A stretch of DNA of 64,000 bases from an uncultured Opitutales bacterium (lineage in GTDB: Bacteria > Verrucomicrobiota > Verrucomicrobiia > Opitutales > Intestinicryptomonadaceae): assembly GCA_944389885.1 (NCBI GenBank), contig CALXNZ010000005.1, positions 62,001 through 126,000 of the forward strand, written 5' to 3'. A program made the translations under genes and the position numbers. Shown here in pieces: positions 28,088-37,261 of this stretch. Within the stretch, counting starts at the first letter, position 1. The number at the start of each line of letters is the position of its first letter. The notes beneath the pieces were generated by a model that worked only from the letters and a program-made list of their open reading frames with translations, was not told the origin of the DNA and did not search any database.

Positions 28088-28243
28088 TCCGGGAGTTGCC
28101 GCGGAATGTAGGTTTGTAGTTTTTTAAACCGAAAAACTGAAGGGCCGGTAATTTATGCAAAATAAAAAATCCAAAAAAGAATTTGACAAAGATACGTCTT
28201 TAATATTCCTTACTCCCTTTCAATTTTAATAAACCAATCAGAT

Positions 28244-28498
28244 ATGGCACTCAGAATCAGATTACAGAGGCACGGCTCCGTGCACAATCCAATGTATAGG
28301 CTCGTTGTGGCCGAAAGCACTTCAAGCCGCAATGGTAAATTTGTGGAGAACCTCGGACTGTACAATCCTCGCGTGCGCGGAAAGGACGTAGAAACCCAAA
28401 TAAACCTTGAGCGCGCCGACTACTGGCTAAGCGTAGGGGCCCAACCCACGGATACCGCAAAAACGGTAATTAAAAAGGCCCGCGCAGCAAAGGCTTAA
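28244..28498 (+). CDS. rpsP: 30S ribosomal protein S16
   Basis: 84 residues starting MALRIRLQRHGSVHNPMYRL, with the family's VAESTSSRNGKFVENLG and the C-terminal VGAQPTDTAKTVIKKA. It is the first gene of the conserved rpsP-trmD-rplS cluster. The usual rimM gene between rpsP and trmD is absent, and a hairpin with a T-run takes that place. Confidence 0.98.
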   Translation: MALRIRLQRHGSVHNPMYRLVVAESTSSRNGKFVENLGLYNPRVRGKDVETQINLERADYWLSVGAQPTDTAKTVIKKARAAKA

Positions 28499-28526
28499 TT
28501 GGCTTTGCGCGGCAAATGTTTTTTCG

Positions 28527-28555
28527 ACCCGTTGTCCGAGAACAGCGGGTTTTTT
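28527..28555 (+). terminator. Terminator or attenuator between rpsP and trmD
   Basis: Stem ACCCGTTGT / ACAGCGGGT (one G-U pair) with a 6-base loop, followed by a run of six T. It lies 28 bases after the rpsP stop and just before trmD, so it probably lets more S16 than TrmD and L19 be made. Confidence 0.75.
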
Positions 28556-28571
28556 GTTAAGGGATAAAATT

Positions 28572-29264
28572 GTGGATCCAAAGCTTAAAATAGACTTCCT
28601 TACGCTTTTCCCAAAAATGCTCGACGGTTTTTTGTCGGAGAGCATGCTTGGGCGCGCCCAGAAGTCTGGAATATTGGAGTTCGGAGTTCACGATATCCGC
28701 AAATGGGCCACCTCAAAGCACAAAAATGTCGATGACAGGCCTTTTGGCGGGGGCCCGGGAATGCTCATGATGCCCGAACCCGTATTTGCGGCCATAGAGG
28801 CTGTGCAAACTGAGGGCTGCACCAGAATCTACATGTGCCCCGACGGCGAGAAACTCTCCCCGAAAATGGCCGCGGAACTCGCAAAAAAACGGCATCTTGT
28901 AATCTTGAGCGGCCATTATGAAGGCATAGACCAGCGCATACGCGACACCCTTATCGATATGGAAGTTTCCATAGGAGATTACGTTCTGACAAACGGAACT
29001 TTGCCCGCGGCGGTGTTGGCGGATTGCGTGTCGAGATATGTCCCGGGCGTATTGGGTGAAGAAAATTCCTTGACGTCGGACTCATTTAACGGCAATCTGC
29101 TTAGCTTTCCACAATATACCAGACCGCAAAATTTTAGGGGCATGGAAGTCCCGGAAGTCTTGATGTCCGGCAATCACGCTGAAATAGAGCGTTGGAGAAG
29201 ACAGCAGCAGATTGAAAAAACCCGCGTCCGCCGCAGCGATATTATGGAAAAAAAGGATATTTAA
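28572..29264 (+). CDS. trmD: tRNA (guanine-N1-)-methyltransferase
   Basis: Methylates G37 of tRNAs reading CNN codons, preventing frameshifts. The GTG at 28572 is taken as start because AAGGGA lies about 7 bases upstream; the earlier in-frame TTG at 28554 is inside the T-run of the hairpin. That gives 230 residues. SPOUT knot signatures include [29 protein letters not shown] and [19 protein letters not shown]. The C-terminal [16 protein letters not shown] is typical. The rplS gene follows after 14 bases. Confidence 0.97.
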   Translation: MDPKLKIDFLTLFPKMLDGFLSESMLGRAQKSGILEFGVHDIRKWATSKHKNVDDRPFGGGPGMLMMPEPVFAAIEAVQTEGCTRIYMCPDGEKLSPKMAAELAKKRHLVILSGHYEGIDQRIRDTLIDMEVSIGDYVLTNGTLPAAVLADCVSRYVPGVLGEENSLTSDSFNGNLLSFPQYTRPQNFRGMEVPEVLMSGNHAEIERWRRQQQIEKTRVRRSDIMEKKDI

Positions 29265-29278
29265 AAGAGGACAAAACA

Positions 29279-29632
29279 ATGAATCAGGAATTGTTGAAAG
29301 AAATAACGAAAGACCAAATAAAGGCCGATATCGTCAATTTCAAGGTCGGCGACGGCGTGCGCGTGCATACTAAAGTCCGCGAAGGCGACAAAGAGAGAAT
29401 CCAGGTTTTCGCCGGTATAGTCATAGCCAGAAAGGGCAGCGGAATCCACGAAACATTTACTGTCCGCCGCATATCCTACGGAGAAGGCGTGGAGCGCGTA
29501 TTCCCGATAAATTCCCCCAATATCGCAAAGATAGAAGTGGATCGCGAATCGGTTCCAATGAGGGCTCGCCTCTACTATCTCCGCGACAGGGTCGGCAAAG
29601 AGGCCTCCAAGGTCAAGGAAAAGAGAGTATAA
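29279..29632 (+). CDS. rplS: 50S ribosomal protein L19
   Basis: 117 residues, with the family's [39 protein letters not shown] and [16 protein letters not shown], then the C-terminal [15 protein letters not shown]. The ribosome binding site AAGAGGAC is 5 bases upstream of the ATG. Last gene of the rpsP-trmD-rplS cluster; a terminator follows. Confidence 0.98.
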   Translation: MNQELLKEITKDQIKADIVNFKVGDGVRVHTKVREGDKERIQVFAGIVIARKGSGIHETFTVRRISYGEGVERVFPINSPNIAKIEVDRESVPMRARLYYLRDRVGKEASKVKEKRV

Positions 29633-29702
29633 CTCTTTTGCAATCGCGGTGCAAATCAAAGCCGCCCTATTCACGGGCGTGCGGATATGCGCTTGAAATT
29701 AT

Positions 29703-29730
29703 GGGAAAGTCTAAGGCTTTCCCTTTTTTT
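29703..29730 (+). terminator. Terminator of rplS
   Basis: Inverted repeat GGGAAAG / CTTTCCC with a 7-base loop, followed by a run of seven T, about 70 bases after the rplS stop. Confidence 0.88.
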
Positions 29731-29787
29731 GTAATTTTGATTTTGAAATACGGGGGTGCCAACCGTATTTAATATTTTTTTAACAAT

Positions 29788-29818
29788 AAAAAAGCGCGGA
29801 ATATATTTTCCGCGCTTT
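29788..29818 (-). terminator. Terminator of the GH110-like gene
   Basis: Perfect 11-bp inverted repeat AAAGCGCGGAA / TTCCGCGCTTT with a 6-base loop; on the minus strand it runs into six T. It starts 25 bases after the stop at 29843. Confidence 0.9.
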
Positions 29819-29842
29819 GTATTTTAATTAGCTCCAAAAATC

Positions 29843-32188
29843 TCAATCTTCTCCGAGGTCTATATTGCGCACGACCTTATTTCCCTGGACTATTATATTC
29901 TTGGTTGATTCTTTGTCTATTAGAACTCCAAGTTTGGGCGTGTTGGGGCTCTTGAGAAATTTGTTGTTGACTATCTTTATATCGGAGGAGTGCGTTATAT
30001 AGAATTGCCCGCGGTATGGGAGAGGATTGTTGCGCGGCGTCTCGTTTATAAATGTGTTCTTTAAAAACGTCACCTTGCCGGCCGAACCCATCGTGGTCAC
30101 CATTCCGAAAGTGTCCTTAAAGGTGTTCGACTCAAACAAAATATTATTCAGAATGGGATATGTGGTCTGTTCCCTCGAGGGGTCCCGCTTCAAATAGGTG
30201 CCTATAAATATGTCTCTGGCGTATCCCATTGTCTTTACATCGAGGGGGTTAGATGTGTCGAATATATTATTGCGTATGACGACGTTTTCCACTCCGAACC
30301 CTTCACACCAAATGTTGGTGGTATAGCCCGTCTCTATTTTTATGGCGCCCATTTCGTTGTGCTTGAACCGGCAATTTTCTATTGTGACGTCGCGGGCGAG
30401 TATGAGTATGCCCCTGGCGCGGTTGTGGTGGAAATAGCAGTCGCGCACTATAATATTGCGGGTGTCATAAGTCTTGTCGAAAAGTATGAAATTATTTCTG
30501 GGAACATCGGGCAGCTCGGAATTGAAAAATATTTCGTAATTGCCGTCGGGGAGTTTTTTGGCGTGGGAGCGGGCAGAGAAAAATCCCGTCGGGGAATAGT
30601 CGGATTTTCTGAATTCGATTATTGCGCCGTCCGAACCGTAATTGTGACGCGATATTATAGATTTCGGGGAGTTCTTTTTGCCGTATGAAGAACAGTCGTG
30701 GAAGTTTATGCAATCGTCGGCGCCCTGCGAGAAATCGCAGTTTATAAGCTTAATATAGCCGCAGGAACGGGCGACGTGCAGGTGGTCGGCAGTGCAGGTT
30801 ATCACATTTTTGGGCCTGTCTTCGGGGCGTATTATTCTGACTCTGTCGAACAGGGTGTATTTCTGCGTCCCCGACATTACAAATGCGTGTCCGGTGCATG
30901 ACCATACGGTGAAATTGCGCAATGTCATATGCTTATTGGAGGACATCGTCATATTGTTCATGTCGTAGTAATAGTGCTGCATGCGATAATACTGCCCGGG
31001 TTGAAGGCGTATTTCGTGCTTATATTTGCCGTAAATTCTTATGACGTTGTCGGCGGGCCATTCCACTTTTGGCTTGTCTTGCCCCGTGCGGAATTCGTAG
31101 CCGAGTGTCAGCCCGTTTTCGATTCCGACGGCGCTTTCTTTAGTGTCCCAACAGGACAGAGTTGCGGCCCGCAGATATCCGCCGTGTTGCGGATGTTTTT
31201 TGTAGTCCACAAATTCATAGTCCACAGAAAACTCTTCGGGATTGTCGGAATAGTTTACATTCTTTACCCTTACTATGCTTGCGAGGGGTTCTTTGTCCCA
31301 GTCCCAATCGACGTTTAAGTTCTGTATCAAAATGCGTTCGTTGTCGCTGACGACAAAGCTGCAGCCGTATTTCTTGCGGTAGATGAAAGTGGCGTTGTTG
31401 CCTTCAAATGTGAAGTCTCTCATGCCCGATATATTTATGCTGCCGTTGCCAAGATAGTATTTGGCGTCTTTTTCAAACACGAGCTTAGCGGCGTTCTTTT
31501 CTTTGCAATAATCTATGGCAGCCTGTATGGATTTCACTTCCAAGGGCTTGTCGGGAACTATGCCGAATTTCTTGGCATCGACGATTTCTCCGTTCGGATT
31601 GTTGGGTTGTTCAACGTCGAATTCTTTTGCCCCTGTGGGGAGCGTTTCCCTGTCGATTCTATAGCGTTTCTTATTGGCTCCTATGGGAATGAATTCTTCG
31701 CCGAGCCCCTCTTCTATGGTGAAGCTGTCAACATTTATTTTTACGGAGTCATGCCCTATAAAATGTATGGCGTGATCGGCGGCGTCGTCCGGGGCGGTAA
31801 AGGAAACTCGCACGGGCATCTTGCCGTCGGTCGGAGGAATGTTTGACTTAAAAGAGTCGTCAAGGCCGTCGTTCCTGTGTATGCTGCGCCCTATGAAATG
31901 GAGGTAGCATGAGTCTTCAGCCCCGATGACCTCCACGTTGAAGCGTATCGTATATTGGCCTTTGGGTTTAAATTGTCCGGCCGGAATGGTAAGGCATGTC
32001 GTCCACCCCTTGCGCCCTGTAGTGTCGAGCTGGGCGCTTTTCCCGTCGGGGGCTATTTTGGCGTGGTTTGAATTGATATTCAGATCTTTGGCGCCGAAAC
32101 CACTAAACAGTATGTCTCCGTCTGCGGCGAACAAAGAATAGGCAAGGAATATATGCACTAAAAATATCAGGTGTTTTAATTTTATCAT
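29843..32188 (-). CDS. Secreted beta-helix glycosidase, GH110-like (alpha-1,3-galactosidase family)
   Basis: 781 residues from the ATG at 32188; the frame extends to 32245, but 32188 starts a good signal peptide (KHLIFLVHIFLAYSLFA). Residues 25-190 form an N-terminal beta domain. The rest is a right-handed parallel beta-helix that begins VDAKKFGIVPDKP. Features recalled from GH110 are HYYYDMNNMTM, CTGHAFVMSG, ITCTADHLHVARSCGY and CDFSQGADDCINFHDCSS. The Asp pair 491-492 is the likely catalytic site. GH110 enzymes remove alpha-1,3-linked galactose from glycans such as blood group B and linear B antigens. The specificity here is inference; a different beta-helix glycosidase remains possible. 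Confidence 0.7.
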   Translation of the reverse strand: MIKLKHLIFLVHIFLAYSLFAADGDILFSGFGAKDLNINSNHAKIAPDGKSAQLDTTGRKGWTTCLTIPAGQFKPKGQYTIRFNVEVIGAEDSCYLHFIGRSIHRNDGLDDSFKSNIPPTDGKMPVRVSFTAPDDAADHAIHFIGHDSVKINVDSFTIEEGLGEEFIPIGANKKRYRIDRETLPTGAKEFDVEQPNNPNGEIVDAKKFGIVPDKPLEVKSIQAAIDYCKEKNAAKLVFEKDAKYYLGNGSINISGMRDFTFEGNNATFIYRKKYGCSFVVSDNERILIQNLNVDWDWDKEPLASIVRVKNVNYSDNPEEFSVDYEFVDYKKHPQHGGYLRAATLSCWDTKESAVGIENGLTLGYEFRTGQDKPKVEWPADNVIRIYGKYKHEIRLQPGQYYRMQHYYYDMNNMTMSSNKHMTLRNFTVWSCTGHAFVMSGTQKYTLFDRVRIIRPEDRPKNVITCTADHLHVARSCGYIKLINCDFSQGADDCINFHDCSSYGKKNSPKSIISRHNYGSDGAIIEFRKSDYSPTGFFSARSHAKKLPDGNYEIFFNSELPDVPRNNFILFDKTYDTRNIIVRDCYFHHNRARGILILARDVTIENCRFKHNEMGAIKIETGYTTNIWCEGFGVENVVIRNNIFDTSNPLDVKTMGYARDIFIGTYLKRDPSREQTTYPILNNILFESNTFKDTFGMVTTMGSAGKVTFLKNTFINETPRNNPLPYRGQFYITHSSDIKIVNNKFLKSPNTPKLGVLIDKESTKNIIVQGNKVVRNIDLGED

Positions 32189-32345
32189 AAATGTATAAAT
32201 GATTGTTGCATTATATATAATCCCAACACCGCATGATTTCTCCATGTAGCATTGCCGGATGTGGATTTCGGTTTTAGAGAACTTGAGGTTTATTGCAAGA
32301 ATTTTATTGAAAGGGAGGGAAGTTTTGTCGAGAATTTTAATAAGT

Positions 32346-33206
32346 ATGAAATTTCTTGCGAAGTTAGCTTTATGTTTTTTGCCTTTTTTGGCTTGTTATG
32401 CAGGGCATTATGAAGACTTGTTGAAAAAGGCTCAGAGCGGCGACGCTGCCGCCCAGAACGAGCTGGGTGAATATCTTGCCAGCGGAGGACACGGAGAAAT
32501 TCAGGTAAACCACGAGTATGCGGCGATATGGTGGCAGGAAGCCATTAAAAATGGCAGCATAAGGGCCCTTACAAATTACGGTTGTGCTTTATATGTCGGC
32601 AGCGGAGTTCCACGCAACGAGCCGCAAGCCATTACTTATTGGACGGAAGCTGCAAAGAGGGGCGACCCTGAGGCTCAATATTTCTTGGGAAGTGCCTATT
32701 GCAACGGGCTGGGAGTAATGAGAGATTATCCTACGGCAGTCTTTTGGTGGGACAGGTCGGCAAAACAGGGCAACCATAGGGCTCAAAATAATCTCGCTTT
32801 TGCGTACGCCAAAGGTCAAGGTGTTGATAAGGATTTGAAAAAGGCCTTTTCTTTATGGAAAGAATCAGCTGAGAGCGGTAATTTAGTTGCGCAGAATTAT
32901 TTGGGGCTATGCTATTTCACCGGGGACGGCGTTGAAAAAGACGAAGTGAAGGCCGTAGCCATATGGACCAACGCAGCGGAAAACGGGAATGTAGAAGCCT
33001 TGAGACATCTTGGAATATGCTATTCTACGGGAAAGGGGATAAGCAAAGATATGAACAAGGCGTTCGCATGCTTTTCTAAGGCCGCGCGGGCTGGGGACAA
33101 GGAGGCGGCTAAATATGCCGAAGAATTGAGAATAGACCTCACTTCCCCGTCTTCGGATACCGCCAAACAAAAAGAACAGGAAGTTGCGCCGGCAAAAAAG
33201 AATTGA
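32346..33206 (+). CDS. Sel1-repeat (TPR-like) secreted protein
   Basis: 286 residues from the ATG at 32346, which begins a signal peptide (FLAKLALCFLPFLACYA); the frame is open from 32259. About six Sel1-like repeats of 36 residues follow, with the pattern A-x-x-W-W/Y-x-x-A-A-x-x-G-x-x-x-A-Q (for example AAKRGDPEAQYFLGSAYCNG). Sel1 repeats form helical scaffolds for protein-protein contacts. Periplasmic location is likely. Its 3' end overlaps the region just upstream of purC (34 bases between stop and start), so co-transcription is possible. Confidence 0.88.
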   Translation: MKFLAKLALCFLPFLACYAGHYEDLLKKAQSGDAAAQNELGEYLASGGHGEIQVNHEYAAIWWQEAIKNGSIRALTNYGCALYVGSGVPRNEPQAITYWTEAAKRGDPEAQYFLGSAYCNGLGVMRDYPTAVFWWDRSAKQGNHRAQNNLAFAYAKGQGVDKDLKKAFSLWKESAESGNLVAQNYLGLCYFTGDGVEKDEVKAVAIWTNAAENGNVEALRHLGICYSTGKGISKDMNKAFACFSKAARAGDKEAAKYAEELRIDLTSPSSDTAKQKEQEVAPAKKN

Positions 33207-33240
33207 TTTTTTCGGACATAGGTACAAGAGTCGGTTGGAT

Positions 33241-34137
33241 ATGAAATTTAATCTTCCAAAACAGGCTCTGATGTCGGTCGAGGGGCTTCCATTTAAAAAG
33301 GTTTCCCAGGGTAAAGTTCGCGAAAATTTTGATTTGGGCGACGAACTCTTAATTGTGGCTACGGATAGGATTTCGGCTTTCGACGTTGTTATGCCGAACG
33401 GCGTTCCCGGAAAGGGGATATTGCTTACCCAAATAAGTTTGTGGTGGTTTGAGCAGGCGGCAAAAATAATGCCCACACATTTGGCCGATAACCATTCCGC
33501 CCGCGTTCGAGAACTTTTAAAGGATTTTCCGGAACTTGTAGAGCGCTCGATGATAGTAAAAAAACTCAAGCCTATGCCCGTCGAAGCGATAGCGCGAGGC
33601 TATCTGGCCGGAAGCGGCTGGAAAGAATACAAAGAGACCGGAAAATTATTTGAGTTCGCATTGCCCGGCGGAATGAAGGAATCGCAAAAGCTTCCCGAAC
33701 CGCTATTTACCCCGACCACCAAAGCCTCGGAAGGGCACGATATGCCGATAACCAACGAGGAATGCGCTAAAATTTTGGGAGAAAAGGTATTCGATACAAT
33801 CAAATCGGCTAGCCTGAAACTTTATGACATGGGCTCCAAGAAAGCCGCCGAATGCGGAATAATACTCGCCGATACAAAATTTGAATTCGGTACGGACGAC
33901 TCCGGTAAAATTTATCTTATAGACGAGGTCTTGACTCCGGATTCGTCGCGCTATTGGCCCGCCGATAAATACGAGGTGGGGCGTTCCCAGCCTTCGTATG
34001 ACAAACAGTATGTCCGCGATTGGCTCGAGACTCTCGATTGGAACAAGCGCGCTCCGGGGCCGGTTCTTCCTCCCGAGGTCGTGGCAAATACAATAAAATG
34101 TTATTCCGAGGCTCTCGATAAACTTATGGGAGAATAG
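33241..34137 (+). CDS. purC: Phosphoribosylaminoimidazole-succinocarboxamide synthase
   Basis: Purine synthesis enzyme that joins aspartate to CAIR. 298 residues from the ATG at 33241 (the frame opens at 33184). Motifs include QGKVRENFDLGDELLIVATD, RISAFDVVMPNGVPGKG, the signature EAIARGYLAGSGWKEY, and LIDEVLTPDSSRYWP for the second signature. The longer form without a fused PurE matches the SAICAR synthases of yeast type (about 300 residues). Cytoplasmic and complete. Confidence 0.97.
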   Translation: MKFNLPKQALMSVEGLPFKKVSQGKVRENFDLGDELLIVATDRISAFDVVMPNGVPGKGILLTQISLWWFEQAAKIMPTHLADNHSARVRELLKDFPELVERSMIVKKLKPMPVEAIARGYLAGSGWKEYKETGKLFEFALPGGMKESQKLPEPLFTPTTKASEGHDMPITNEECAKILGEKVFDTIKSASLKLYDMGSKKAAECGIILADTKFEFGTDDSGKIYLIDEVLTPDSSRYWPADKYEVGRSQPSYDKQYVRDWLETLDWNKRAPGPVLPPEVVANTIKCYSEALDKLMGE

Positions 34138-34217
34138 GGCAAGCGTCATCGTGGCTTGTAGTTCTAAGCGTTAAAAGGTGTACATTTGCTGAAAAAGAAA
34201 AATTTTAGTTTATCGGA

Positions 34218-34718
34218 ATGGCGGATTGGCAGATAAAACCCATGTCGAAGAAATCGGCTGCGAGCGGCGCGGACATTAAACCCGGCGACAATGTGGTGTG
34301 CGCGGTGTTCATAGACGAACTCGGAAATCTCGACAGAATGGATTTTCTCAAAGGAGAGTTTGAGCCTTCCGCAATAAAGGGAACACTGGTCGGCAAGTGG
34401 GAGAGGGTCGTAAGCCAGAATCCGGAGGAAGACGAGAGGGAGGCCCGGAGAATCGCGCTCGCGGGTTCCGAAGATTTCTTTATCTCATTGTTTGACGAAG
34501 CGTCAAATGTCGTCGCCGATGAGCTTGACGCGGTGAAGCAAATCCTCGCCCTTTTATTGGAGCGCAAGCGGATATTGAAACCTTTGGGGCGCCCCATAGG
34601 CGGAGTGCAACGCTACGTCCATATTGCGTCCAAGCGCGAATTTAGGGTTCCTCAAAGGGAACTGGAAGCTGAAGTTGTGGTAAAAGTGCAAAATCAAATA
34701 GGGAGTTTGTTGATATGA
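34218..34718 (+). CDS. Conserved-looking protein of unknown function, 166 aa
   Basis: Not recognised as a named family. No signal peptide. Residues 15-65 contain a beta-rich segment (GDNVVCAVFIDELGNLDRMD) and residues 75-165 a mixed region with a helix (DEASNVVADELDAVKQILAL) followed by a GRPIGGVQRYVHIASKREF strand pair. The order suggests a small cytoplasmic alpha/beta protein. It overlaps the following lipoprotein gene start by a few bases (ATGA), so the two are translated together and may share a role. An internal ATG (residue 9) is an alternative start. Confidence 0.7.
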   Translation: MADWQIKPMSKKSAASGADIKPGDNVVCAVFIDELGNLDRMDFLKGEFEPSAIKGTLVGKWERVVSQNPEEDEREARRIALAGSEDFFISLFDEASNVVADELDAVKQILALLLERKRILKPLGRPIGGVQRYVHIASKREFRVPQRELEAEVVVKVQNQIGSLLI

Positions 34719-35227
34719 AAAATATATGTTTAAAAGTCGCGGCCGCTCTGGCTTTGTGCGTCAGCCTTGCTTCGTGTTCGGAAGATGAGGATATGACTTT
34801 GCTAACATTCCATTCCGCGACGTCGAGGGGCATAATATCTGATCTTTCGCGCACCTCGATAACGCTTCCTGTGAGCGGCGTGGAAACAATATATGAGAAC
34901 GAGCAGTTTATGTACAGCGGCGACATATCCCAAGTGGATTTGGCGCAAGTTAAATTGCCCGACGGCTCCCCTCTGACGGTTTTTATGTTTACCTGCAACG
35001 ACAGGGGCAAGCGCAGATTGTACACTGCAACTGCCTCAAACATGGGAGGTTCAATCGTGGTATTGTACGGAGGAAAGCCTCTGGCGTTTCGCAAAATAGA
35101 CGTTGTGATATCGGACGGAATATTATTGGCCGTTCCGGAACTTCCCGAAGGTACGGACTTGTTCAAGGAGTTGGAAAAGATACGCGAGTCTGTAAAAAAT
35201 GTGAACGAATACAAAAAGGACTTGTAA
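34715..35227 (+). CDS. Lipoprotein with a SecD-P1-like domain, unknown function
   Basis: 170 residues. The lipobox ALCVSLASC gives lipidation at Cys22, so the mature protein is anchored to a membrane. Residues 85-150 (TCNDRGKRRLYTAT, then GGSIVVLYGGKPLAFRKI) resemble the periplasmic P1 head segment of SecD, where a strand LDGK is followed by a variable loop; this likeness is weak and is inference. It is coupled to the preceding 166-residue protein gene and is followed, 24 bases on, by an M23 peptidase, so a cell-envelope role is plausible. Confidence 0.75.
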   Translation: MKNICLKVAAALALCVSLASCSEDEDMTLLTFHSATSRGIISDLSRTSITLPVSGVETIYENEQFMYSGDISQVDLAQVKLPDGSPLTVFMFTCNDRGKRRLYTATASNMGGSIVVLYGGKPLAFRKIDVVISDGILLAVPELPEGTDLFKELEKIRESVKNVNEYKKDL

Positions 35228-35251
35228 ATTTGCATATTCGCGGAGGCGGGA

Positions 35252-36244
35252 ATGCCGAAATTTACATGGATATCGATATTTTTGGTTTTTTGTCTCGGCC
35301 ATGCCGCGAGCGGTCAGCTCGTTTGGCCCACAGAATCAAAAGCTTTTGCGCAGGGGAAGCCGCGTTCTGAATTTATCCAGCCTACTGTAAGCGGAGTTCC
35401 AAAGAGCGGAGAATTCGGCGATGTAAGAAATAATGGATACCGCTTCCATGAAGGGATAGATATAAAGCCAGTCCGCAAAAACCGCAAGGGCGAACCTTTG
35501 GACGATATTTATGCGGCGATGGACGGAAGAGTGGCAATGGTAAACCGTATCGCCGGCAATAGCAGCTACGGCAGATATGTGGTTTTGGTGCATCCGCATT
35601 TGGATGTTGAAATATATACGCTATATGCGCATCTTGCTGAGGTGGACGCCTCTATTGTTAAGGGGATTGAAGTCAAATCAGGTAGCAGGCTTGGCAAAAT
35701 GGGCAGGAGTGCTACCTATGCGATAGGGCGGGCGCAGGCTCATCTCCACTTTGAGGTCGGATTGCGACTGAGCGATTCCTTCGATAAATGGTATAGGACC
35801 CAAAAGTATAAGGAAAAAAACTTTTTTGGGAATTATAACGGCATGAATCTTATAGGCTTTGACCCTTTGGATTTCTATGAGGCCGCAAAAGAAAATCGCC
35901 TAAAAAGAGGCATAGCCGGATACCTTGATAGCTTGCCGACCGCCCTTGTTGTGAGGATATATACTCGTTCCACGCCGCAGTTCGTTAAGATATATCCCAA
36001 CCTTGTCTACCAGAACGGGAACGATTGCGGCTGGGATATCCATTTTACATGGTACGGACTGCCCAAGAAATTTGAACGAATAAAAGATCCGCGCTTGGGC
36101 GCAAAAGAGGGCGACGTTGAAATATTGAAATACGATGCGGGTCAGCTAAAACGCAAGTGTCGTAAAATGATGAAAATAGACAAGAAGGGGCAGTGCGTTC
36201 CCACCCGCGACTTAATAAGCACATTGCGAAAAATATTTTTGTAA
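35252..36244 (+). CDS. M23-family metallopeptidase (LytM/endopeptidase)
   Basis: 330 residues, with an N-terminal signal peptide (TWISIFLVFCLGHAASG). The M23 zinc ligands are visible: His66 and Asp70 in RFHEGID, and His166 in HLHFEVG (with His164 as the catalytic partner). The conserved YTLYAHL segment lies between them. This family cuts peptidoglycan cross-links in the periplasm. The C-terminal 130 residues are a separate unknown domain. Co-linear with the lipoprotein gene upstream. Confidence 0.92.
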   Translation: MPKFTWISIFLVFCLGHAASGQLVWPTESKAFAQGKPRSEFIQPTVSGVPKSGEFGDVRNNGYRFHEGIDIKPVRKNRKGEPLDDIYAAMDGRVAMVNRIAGNSSYGRYVVLVHPHLDVEIYTLYAHLAEVDASIVKGIEVKSGSRLGKMGRSATYAIGRAQAHLHFEVGLRLSDSFDKWYRTQKYKEKNFFGNYNGMNLIGFDPLDFYEAAKENRLKRGIAGYLDSLPTALVVRIYTRSTPQFVKIYPNLVYQNGNDCGWDIHFTWYGLPKKFERIKDPRLGAKEGDVEILKYDAGQLKRKCRKMMKIDKKGQCVPTRDLISTLRKIFL

Positions 36245-36293
36245 AAAAAACTTTACTTTAACCAAATAAGAATTAACCTCTCTATCAACTACT

Positions 36294-37136
36294 ATGAATA
36301 TGAAAAAAACCTCTATCCTTTTAGTTTCTGTTATCCTCGCGGCGTCGTCTGCGTTTGCGTGGAGTAAAAAGAGCGAAAACACCGGCAATCTCGGCCGTAT
36401 GTATATGTCTATAGCTGGCGGAGTTCAAATGAACAAAGCCACTATGAGCAGCGGTGTAATCCCCCCGGCGGGAGCAAAGTCGGATCCAACCTCAACACCC
36501 ACTGGCGCCGATGCAAGTTTTGTTATAAACGCCCCCATATTTAAACCCGGCGTAAACGCCTTCAAAAATATTAAATGGGCCGGTGTCGATGGTCAGGTGT
36601 TCTTTGATTATAACTATAGCGGTGAATACAAAGCCAATTATGTTTCTGGCGTCTCCACCACTACCGAACTTTCCAATACTTCATACAGCGTTGGCGCAGC
36701 GTTGATTCCATATCTCAACTTTGATATAGATCTTCCTTTCCTTCAGGCTGTAAAACCATTCGGTATGGGATTTGTGGCGTTTGAATGGTCCGATACCAAT
36801 GCCACTTCTACTCTGCCCTATCTCGACGGATTGAGCGACAGCTACAGCGCGTTTAAATACGGCGTTGGCGCAGGCGTCGAATTTGTCATTCTCGACGAGC
36901 TCTCCTTTACACCTTATTGGAAATGGGTTTGCAGCACTCATGATTCCGCTCCGTGCGTACAGCATGTCGGCGCAGAGCTTGCCTATTGGTTCACTGATCA
37001 ATTCTGCGTAAGCGTGTTCTGGAATCATTCTTTCGGCGGAGTCAGCACCTCTGACTTCGATGGTGACTATTACAGCCTTGACATGAAACATGGCGACATT
37101 ATCGGCGCTAAATTCAAGATTGGTTTCATGAGATAG
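36294..37136 (+). CDS. Outer-membrane beta-barrel protein (small porin-like)
   Basis: 280 residues. Signal peptide (SILLVSVILAASSAFA), then an alternating pattern of amphipathic beta strands, such as QVFFDYNYSGEYKANYV, FGMGFVAFEWSDTN and CVSVFWNHSFGGV. The size and the strand spacing suggest an 8- to 10-stranded barrel of the OmpW/OmpX type. The last residues (IIGAKFKIGFMR) form the final strand but end in Arg rather than the usual aromatic. No transport substrate can be named. A strong terminator follows. Confidence 0.8.
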   Translation: MNMKKTSILLVSVILAASSAFAWSKKSENTGNLGRMYMSIAGGVQMNKATMSSGVIPPAGAKSDPTSTPTGADASFVINAPIFKPGVNAFKNIKWAGVDGQVFFDYNYSGEYKANYVSGVSTTTELSNTSYSVGAALIPYLNFDIDLPFLQAVKPFGMGFVAFEWSDTNATSTLPYLDGLSDSYSAFKYGVGAGVEFVILDELSFTPYWKWVCSTHDSAPCVQHVGAELAYWFTDQFCVSVFWNHSFGGVSTSDFDGDYYSLDMKHGDIIGAKFKIGFMR

Positions 37137-37148
37137 TCTTTGAATTTG

Positions 37149-37182
37149 AAAAAAAGCGGGAGATAATCTCCCGCTTTTTTTT
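37149..37182 (+). terminator. Terminator of the outer-membrane barrel gene
   Basis: Inverted repeat AAAAGCGGGAGA / TCTCCCGCTTTT with a 3-base loop, then further T residues, 13 bases after the stop. Confidence 0.93.
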
Positions 37183-37261
37183 ATGGTATGAGCAATCCGA
37201 TTGTAAAATGGCGGAAACGTAATATTAAAATAAGCGCATTAGGGAGCTATAGGAGGAGAAT

